Part shown: positions 4,577 to 9,231 of the stretch, one piece after another
How positions within the stretch are numbered: position 1 is the stretch's first letter
How the letters are laid out: each line of letters opens with the position of its first letter
NCBI GenBank assembly: GCA_026396495.1
Contig: JAPLWR010000070.1
Location: 1 to 9,231 of the forward strand
Reading direction: 5' to 3'
Origin: Candidatus Magasanikiibacteriota bacterium
GTDB taxonomy: Bacteria > Patescibacteriota > Patescibacteriia > Magasanikbacterales > UBA10003
Length of the DNA: 9,231 nucleotides
The notes under the pieces: model-generated
What the model was told of the DNA's origin: nothing
Databases searched by the model: none
The model's input: only the letters and a program-made list of their open reading frames with translations
Position numbers and translations under genes: made by a program

Positions 4577-6615
4577 GTGTTGCTGTTGATTCCCCAACTG
4601 GAAATATTGCTTCTTCTACAACTAACGTTGTTTTAACAAAAGCCAACGTTAAGGCTGTCGGTGAAGATGTGAAGATTTCCAGCATTGTGGTGAATTGTAC
4701 CGATTCTACTACTTCAAAGACTATTAAGAATTTGAAGGTTATGTGGAATGGTTCTCAAGTTGGTTCAGCTGTGGCTACTTCCGCTGCTTGCGATGGCGCC
4801 GCTGACAACTCCTTTACTTTAGGTAGCACTGTGGTGGCTCGTGTTGGTGAAACCAATACTTTGAGCATCAATGCTGATATTACTGGCACCACTTCTGCTA
4901 ATGAAACCTTATCTGCTAACTTTGAGACCGGCGTTGCCAATGCCCAAGGTTTAGTATCCTTAAACAGCATCAATACTTCCGCTGTCACTGGTCGCACTTT
5001 GACCATTGCCGCTGGTACTTTGTCTGTTGTTAAGAATTCTTCCTTTGGTGACAAGGCTGTCGGTAATCCTACTGGTGTAGTGAATGCTACCAATATCAAA
5101 ATTGGTTCCTTCACCATTATCGGTGGAGCTGGTGAAGATGCTGATGTCTCCCAAATTACTTTGGTTGATGAAAGCACAACTTATTATGCTAGCAAATACT
5201 TCCAGAATATTAAGTTGATGCATGGTACCACTCAATTAGGTGCTACCGTCACTTCTCCTGCTACTGGTTCTACTACTGCTCAGACCCACACCTTCAATGT
5301 TTCACCTGTGGTGACTATTGCTGCTGGTTCTCAATATGTGGTAGATGTCTATGCTGATGTCAAAGATCAGACACAGACAGTCGCTACTGATATTGTTAAA
5401 TTCAACTCTGTCACAGCTAGTGGTAAATTAACTGGCACTTCTGCCAATTATTCTACTGCCAAGTCTTTACAGAATGTCTATATTGCTGCCGCTGGTAGTT
5501 TGACAGTTTCTGTAAACAGTGACACTGCTTTAGCAACCAATTTGTTAATGGGTGCTGTTGATCAAAGCTTGGGCAAATTTGACTTTGTTGCCACAGCTTC
5601 TGAACCTCTTAACCTTACACAATTGGTTATTAGCGCCAACGTATCTTCCGCTGCTACTGGTACCTTAAAGAACGTCAGATTATATGATGAAACTGGCGTT
5701 ATGGTTGGTACTGCTGTTGCTGGCTTTGATACAACTAGTGCTACTACTACTTATGCTCACGCTGTGTTCAGCGGATTAAATTTCGTTGTCCCAGCTGGCG
5801 TAACCAAGACTCTCACCGTGAAAGCTGATGTAACCTCATACAATGATGGTGGTTACACTACTACTGGTCAGGCTGTTCAAGTTGCCATTTTACCTCATTA
5901 CACTGGCACTTCTTCACCTATCACCGGTACTGGTGCTCAATCTGGTGTGGCCTTGTCTTCTAGCACAATTACTTACACTGCTAATGGCGGTTCATCTCCT
6001 TGGACTACTGTTAGTGGCACCAACTCTACTCAGGTTACTGCAGTTGCTGGTCAGGTACGTGCCAACGAAATGGTGCTTTATCGCGCCAAATTGGCTATTG
6101 CTTGGGCTAGTGATGCTCCATCTGGTGCTTCCTCACCTAGTGCAAGTCAGACCGTTGCTAAATTTGTGGTTACCAACCAAGCTAACGCCGGTGCTTATGT
6201 GGCCTCGGTACGTTATGTAAACTTTGGTATTTCTACCACAATTTCCAACTCAGCTGGTGTCAGCCGCATTTTGAATGTATATAAGGATTCCTTATCTACA
6301 TCAGCAATTGATACTACTACCTTTACTGGTGGTGCTTCTATTGCAACCAATATTGGAGGAACTGACTTCAATATTGATGGTGCTAATTGGAACGTTTCCG
6401 TCGCCTCTGGTGCTTCCAGAACATTCTATGTTACCTTGGATACCACCGATGCGGCTTCTACCAAGAGTCTTTCCATCAACATTCCTAACCAAGGCACAGC
6501 TTTGGGTGGAGCAACTGATACCGCTAAAGGTTTCGTTTGGTCTGATGGCGTGACTACTACAATTATGGCTAGTGACAACGTTTTGCCACTTGCTTATAAG
6601 ACCTTCACTTACTAA
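4573..6615 (+). CDS. S-layer-like surface protein, C-terminal part (continuation after frameshift)
   Basis: This frame encodes 680 residues from ATG 4573, but the ATG is internal: homologous reading begins at 4534, and there is no signal peptide or SD here. It continues the beta-sandwich repeats of the upstream part, with at least four more units. They begin near residues 20, 150 and 308, plus a divergent terminal domain from about 480. Recurring motifs are IKNLKVMWNGSQVGS, FQNIKLMHGTTQLGA and LKNVRLYDETGVMVGT, each followed by a VPAGVTKTLTVKADV-like strand. Only two Cys (42 and 73) occur in the whole 1,219-residue protein and both lie in one repeat, so a disulfide is plausible. The C-terminus (KGFVWSDGV...LAYKTFTY) is the kind of short terminal motif seen at the end of such surface proteins. 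No LPXTG or SLH domain is visible, so the anchoring mode is unknown. It ends before a strong terminator. Confidence 0.75.
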   Translation: MSVAVDSPTGNIASSTTNVVLTKANVKAVGEDVKISSIVVNCTDSTTSKTIKNLKVMWNGSQVGSAVATSAACDGAADNSFTLGSTVVARVGETNTLSINADITGTTSANETLSANFETGVANAQGLVSLNSINTSAVTGRTLTIAAGTLSVVKNSSFGDKAVGNPTGVVNATNIKIGSFTIIGGAGEDADVSQITLVDESTTYYASKYFQNIKLMHGTTQLGATVTSPATGSTTAQTHTFNVSPVVTIAAGSQYVVDVYADVKDQTQTVATDIVKFNSVTASGKLTGTSANYSTAKSLQNVYIAAAGSLTVSVNSDTALATNLLMGAVDQSLGKFDFVATASEPLNLTQLVISANVSSAATGTLKNVRLYDETGVMVGTAVAGFDTTSATTTYAHAVFSGLNFVVPAGVTKTLTVKADVTSYNDGGYTTTGQAVQVAILPHYTGTSSPITGTGAQSGVALSSSTITYTANGGSSPWTTVSGTNSTQVTAVAGQVRANEMVLYRAKLAIAWASDAPSGASSPSASQTVAKFVVTNQANAGAYVASVRYVNFGISTTISNSAGVSRILNVYKDSLSTSAIDTTTFTGGASIATNIGGTDFNIDGANWNVSVASGASRTFYVTLDTTDAASTKSLSINIPNQGTALGGATDTAKGFVWSDGVTTTIMASDNVLPLAYKTFTY

Positions 6616-6655
6616 TTTAGTTTAGTCTGGTGAATTCCATCTTCTGTGATGGGAC

Positions 6656-6690
6656 AAACAACCCCGCCTTTGTGGCGGGGTTGTTTTGTT
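6656..6690 (+). terminator. Rho-independent terminator of the surface-protein gene
   Basis: Bases 6656-6668 pair with 6674-6686 (13 bp, CCCCGCC/GGCGGGG core) around TTTGT, and the stem runs into TTTTGTTT. It begins 40 bases after the stop codon. This would isolate the surface-protein transcript from the ligase gene. Confidence 0.92.
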
Positions 6691-6708
6691 TAGTAAATTT
6701 GATAGAAT
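6681..6708 (+). promoter_or_regulatory. Promoter of the ligase/TPR gene pair, overlapping the terminator
   Basis: TTGTTT (6681-6686), a 16-base spacer and TAGAAT (6703-6708) with an extended-10 TGA. The -35 lies in the 3' arm of the preceding terminator. Transcription would start near 6715, about 22 bases before the ATG at 6737. Confidence 0.45.
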
Positions 6709-6736
6709 AGAATAAACTTTGTAAATCTGCTTTTTT

Positions 6737-8920
6737 ATGAATAAATTTATTAAATACGGGCTTTATTTATCCTGCCTTATACCTTTATTATTTACTCCTT
6801 TCACTTATTTTCCCTGGCATTTTGGCAAGACCATGATTTTTCAAATTCTAATTGAGATTTTGTTGGTGTTAACTATTTCAGCCTCAATTCGTACCGTATC
6901 TTTGAAAAATTGGTTTAAGTCTCTTAATTATTTGGATTGGTCAATTCTAGTTTTTTTGGCTGTCATTATTATTACATCTTTGACTGGCGCTAATTTGTCT
7001 AATAGTTTTTGGGGTAATCAATCTCGCGCCAATGGTGTTTTTACTTGGTTGCATTTTAGTGTCTTTTATTTTTTATTAAAAACTTATTTTCAAGAAAAAA
7101 AAGACTGGTACATTTTTTTAGTTTTAAATATAATTGTTGCTTTTTTCGTCTCTCTTATAAGTTTTTTTCCTCAAATTTTGCCAACTGCTTGGCAAAGTAT
7201 TTCTGGTGGAGGCATTATTGGTAATCGCGCTTTTTTAGCCGCCTATTTGGTTTTAGCTATTGGTTTAGCCGCCTATTTATTTTTTGTTTATCAAAACAAA
7301 TGGCGGTTTTTATTTTTGGGAACAGGTTTGATTAATTTTGTGGCTCTTTATTTAACTGGGAATAGAGGTTCTTTGGTGGGCTTAGCTGTTGGAGTTGGGG
7401 CTGGATTGATTGTTGCTCTTTTTACTAGTTCTACAAAAAAAATTAAAATTATTAGCGGTTCCATTTTAGTTGGTTTGGGTGTTTTGTTTTTGGTCCTCTT
7501 TTTTCTTTCTCAAAACGTTTCTTTTCAAAATAAAATGCCACGTTTGACTCATTTATTTAATTTAACCAATTATACTTCGGCAACTGGTGAAACTCGTTTA
7601 ATGGCCTGGCAAATTGCTTGGGAGGGGATTAAAATGCATCCAGTGTTAGGTTGGGGATGGGGTAACTATAATATTGTTTTTGATAAATATTATAATCCGC
7701 AAATTTTAAAATATAGTTTTAGCGAAACTGTTTGGGATAAACCGCATAATTGGTTATTAGAAGTAGGGAATGGCGCTGGAGTTATGGGCATGGTGAGTTA
7801 TTTAGCAATTTTGTTTTTTGCCTTTTATTATTTATTTAAAAAAACTAATAAAAGTTTTTCTAAAATAGAAAAACTTATTTTCTTTTCTATTTTAGTAGCT
7901 TATTTAGTCCAAGATTTATTTTTATTTGAAACTTCTAATGGGTTATTTTTGTGGTTTATTTTTCTAGCCCTGATTTCAACTAATTGGAGAATCTCCTCGA
8001 ATCAATTTTTCAATACCGTGATTAGTCCGATCAAAAAAATTATTTTTTGTTTGTTGCTTTTAACAGTTTGTTTATCTCTTTATTATTTTAATTTTTTGCC
8101 TTTAAAGACTTCTTACTATTTACAAAAAGCCACAAGTGGTGACGTGGTTAGTTGGTCACAAAATGTATCTAAAGCTTTGCAAGTAAAATCTGCAGTTACT
8201 AATGAAAGCGCTATCTTTTTAGCTGAATATTTGGTTAATTTAGACAAGGCCGGCGCGATTGGTAATTATAGAACGGTTACTGAACCAGCTTTGGAGTTAG
8301 CTGATTTTTTAGAACAGGCAACACAAAAATATCCTGGAAGTTTAAAATATCCTACTTGGGCCGGGCAAATTTATATGATTTTAGGAGATAAAGTGGCGGA
8401 GAAATATTATACTGACGCCGAAAAAATTATTTTACAAGCTAAAGATGTTTCACCACAAAAACAAGAAACTTTATTTTTGTTAGCTCGGTTGTATCTTTTG
8501 GAAAAGAAATTTTCTCAGGCTATAACTGCTAATCTTGAAGCTGTAAAAGTAGCGCCAAATATTGCAGTGAGTCACTGGTTTTTGGCTTTAGCTTATGGCG
8601 CGGCGGGTGATGTAAAAAATTCCATTGTCCAGATTGAATATATTAAAGATACTTTAGGAGAGTCCTTGACAAAAGATCAAAATTTGTATTTAATTGATAT
8701 GTATGCGGCTGATAAAAACTTCCCTAAAGTTATAGAAGCTTACCAAAAATTGATAGTTGACGAACCGAGTGATCTTAATTGGTATATTAAACTAGCTTCA
8801 GCTTATGCTTCAAACGGAGATAAAAAGAAGGCTTTAGAAACAATCGATTATATTCTTGTCGCTGAGCCATCATTAAAAGCCGAAGCAGAGAAATTTATTA
8901 AAGAAAATAATTTAAAATAA
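6737..8920 (+). CDS. O-antigen ligase/polymerase-like (Wzy/WaaL) membrane protein with C-terminal TPRs
   Basis: The protein has 727 residues with about 12 hydrophobic segments between residues 8 and 452. Family landmarks are GNRAFLAAYLVL (162-173), TGNRGSLVGL (207-216, resembling the SRGA motif of Wzy_C proteins) and a large external loop (about 259-346). That loop contains ETRLMAWQIAWEGIKMHPVLGWGWGN and PHNWLLEVG; its His337 corresponds to the conserved loop histidine. Residues about 485-727 are soluble, with TPR-like helix pairs near 575-608, 610-643, 646-680 and 681-714. These proteins transfer or polymerise undecaprenyl-linked glycan on the outer face of the cytoplasmic membrane; some (PglL-type) glycosylate proteins. 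Ligase, polymerase and protein glycosyltransferase cannot be told apart by sequence alone. Its position after a surface-layer gene suggests, but does not show, that this protein is the acceptor. The gene lacks an SD (the ATG follows a run of T) and probably forms an operon with the next gene. Confidence 0.82.
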   Translation: MNKFIKYGLYLSCLIPLLFTPFTYFPWHFGKTMIFQILIEILLVLTISASIRTVSLKNWFKSLNYLDWSILVFLAVIIITSLTGANLSNSFWGNQSRANGVFTWLHFSVFYFLLKTYFQEKKDWYIFLVLNIIVAFFVSLISFFPQILPTAWQSISGGGIIGNRAFLAAYLVLAIGLAAYLFFVYQNKWRFLFLGTGLINFVALYLTGNRGSLVGLAVGVGAGLIVALFTSSTKKIKIISGSILVGLGVLFLVLFFLSQNVSFQNKMPRLTHLFNLTNYTSATGETRLMAWQIAWEGIKMHPVLGWGWGNYNIVFDKYYNPQILKYSFSETVWDKPHNWLLEVGNGAGVMGMVSYLAILFFAFYYLFKKTNKSFSKIEKLIFFSILVAYLVQDLFLFETSNGLFLWFIFLALISTNWRISSNQFFNTVISPIKKIIFCLLLLTVCLSLYYFNFLPLKTSYYLQKATSGDVVSWSQNVSKALQVKSAVTNESAIFLAEYLVNLDKAGAIGNYRTVTEPALELADFLEQATQKYPGSLKYPTWAGQIYMILGDKVAEKYYTDAEKIILQAKDVSPQKQETLFLLARLYLLEKKFSQAITANLEAVKVAPNIAVSHWFLALAYGAAGDVKNSIVQIEYIKDTLGESLTKDQNLYLIDMYAADKNFPKVIEAYQKLIVDEPSDLNWYIKLASAYASNGDKKKALETIDYILVAEPSLKAEAEKFIKENNLK

Positions 8921-8924
8921 TTTT

Positions 8925-9231
8925 ATGAGCAAAAAAATAAAAATTATTATTGCCATCGTTATCGTCTTGGTTGCAGTTGTTGCTGTTGCTTGGTATTTTT
9001 TACGAGGGAGGGAAAACCAAGATATGGAGGTTAACAAAAGAATTAAAGGTGAGCCTCGATTGGTGGAAATTTATAATAAAGTAAAAGATTATCAATCTAA
9101 GCCTCAAGATGCGGAAAATTTAATCGCCGAAGGTTTTAATTGGAAGAGTTTGGGAGAGCTTACTCAGGATCAATATTTTTTTCAGAAAGCTTTAGGTATT
9201 TACGAATTAGGTATACAGAAATTTGGCGAAC
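8925..9231 (+). CDS. Partial CDS: membrane-anchored TPR-like protein
   Basis: ATG 8925 opens a frame that runs off the right edge (102 residues seen). It lies four bases after the ligase-like gene's stop, so the two are almost certainly co-transcribed. MSKKIK precedes one hydrophobic segment (about 7-26), giving an N-terminal anchor or uncleaved signal. The outside part begins with a charged stretch. From about residue 65 it has TPR-like helices (LIAEGFNWKSLGELTQDQYF then FQKALGIYELGIQKFGE), similar in style to the TPRs ending its neighbour. It may scaffold the same envelope-glycan machinery; this is inferred from position and fold only. Confidence 0.7.
   Translation, partial: MSKKIKIIIAIVIVLVAVVAVAWYFLRGRENQDMEVNKRIKGEPRLVEIYNKVKDYQSKPQDAENLIAEGFNWKSLGELTQDQYFFQKALGIYELGIQKFGE

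Noticed and set aside
3937..5235. Long antisense open frames within the surface-protein gene
   Set aside because: They mirror the repetitive Ala/Thr/Val codon usage of the plus strand, lack start signals and show no recognisable domains.
5843..6553. Leu-rich plus-strand frames inside the surface-protein gene
   Set aside because: They are out-of-frame readings of GCT/ACT/GTT-rich repeats, which give Leu/Val/Pro-rich shadows.
1..9231. CRISPR array, tRNA, rRNA, insertion sequence or replication origin
   Set aside because: No spaced direct repeats, tRNA or rRNA signatures, transposase frames or clusters of origin boxes were seen.

Overview
The window is AT-rich, with a single-copy-style gene layout, short or absent Shine-Dalgarno (SD) sequences and a large S-layer-like surface protein of a type common in Candidate Phyla Radiation (Patescibacteria) genomes. 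That assignment rests on protein style: an ECF sigma factor paired with a DUF5667-like membrane protein, Ala/Thr/Val-rich tandem beta-sandwich repeats, and a Wzy/WaaL-like protein with C-terminal TPRs. There is no rRNA or other marker gene, so the lineage is an inference.

Layout, left to right. (1) On the minus strand lie the start of an unidentified gene (149 to the left edge) and a small excisionase/MerR-like helix-turn-helix protein (553-212). The HTH gene ends inside its own terminator hairpin. (2) Bases 554-884 separate the divergent HTH and sigma genes. This stretch holds a strong minus-strand promoter, two near-identical long palindromes (573-602 and 701-724), a plus-strand promoter for the sigma gene, and two tiny ORFs with strong SD sequences. 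(3) An ECF-type sigma factor (885-1472) overlaps by 20 bases a membrane-anchored DUF5667-like protein (1453-2685), the probable anti-sigma or sensor partner. (4) Bases 2686-2956 carry no gene but are dense in secondary structure: a long hairpin, a REP-like GC-rich hairpin, and a multi-stem RNA that looks like a structured leader. (5) A secreted S-layer-like protein follows, split by an apparent one-base frameshift near 4532-4536 into two reading frames (2957-4576 and 4573-6615). It ends at a strong terminator. (6) A polytopic O-antigen ligase/polymerase-like protein with C-terminal TPRs (6737-8920) is followed 4 bases later by a membrane-anchored TPR-like protein cut by the right edge.

Working model (inference): the window is a cell-envelope locus. 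The sigma/anti-sigma pair could sense envelope state, the large repeat protein would form the surface layer, and the ligase-like protein could transfer or polymerise a surface glycan. The HTH protein probably represses itself through the palindrome covering its promoter; the second palindrome, 125 bp away by centre, suggests looping or control toward the sigma gene. The strongest candidates for something undescribed are the structured RNA before the surface-protein gene and the HTH/twin-palindrome circuit.
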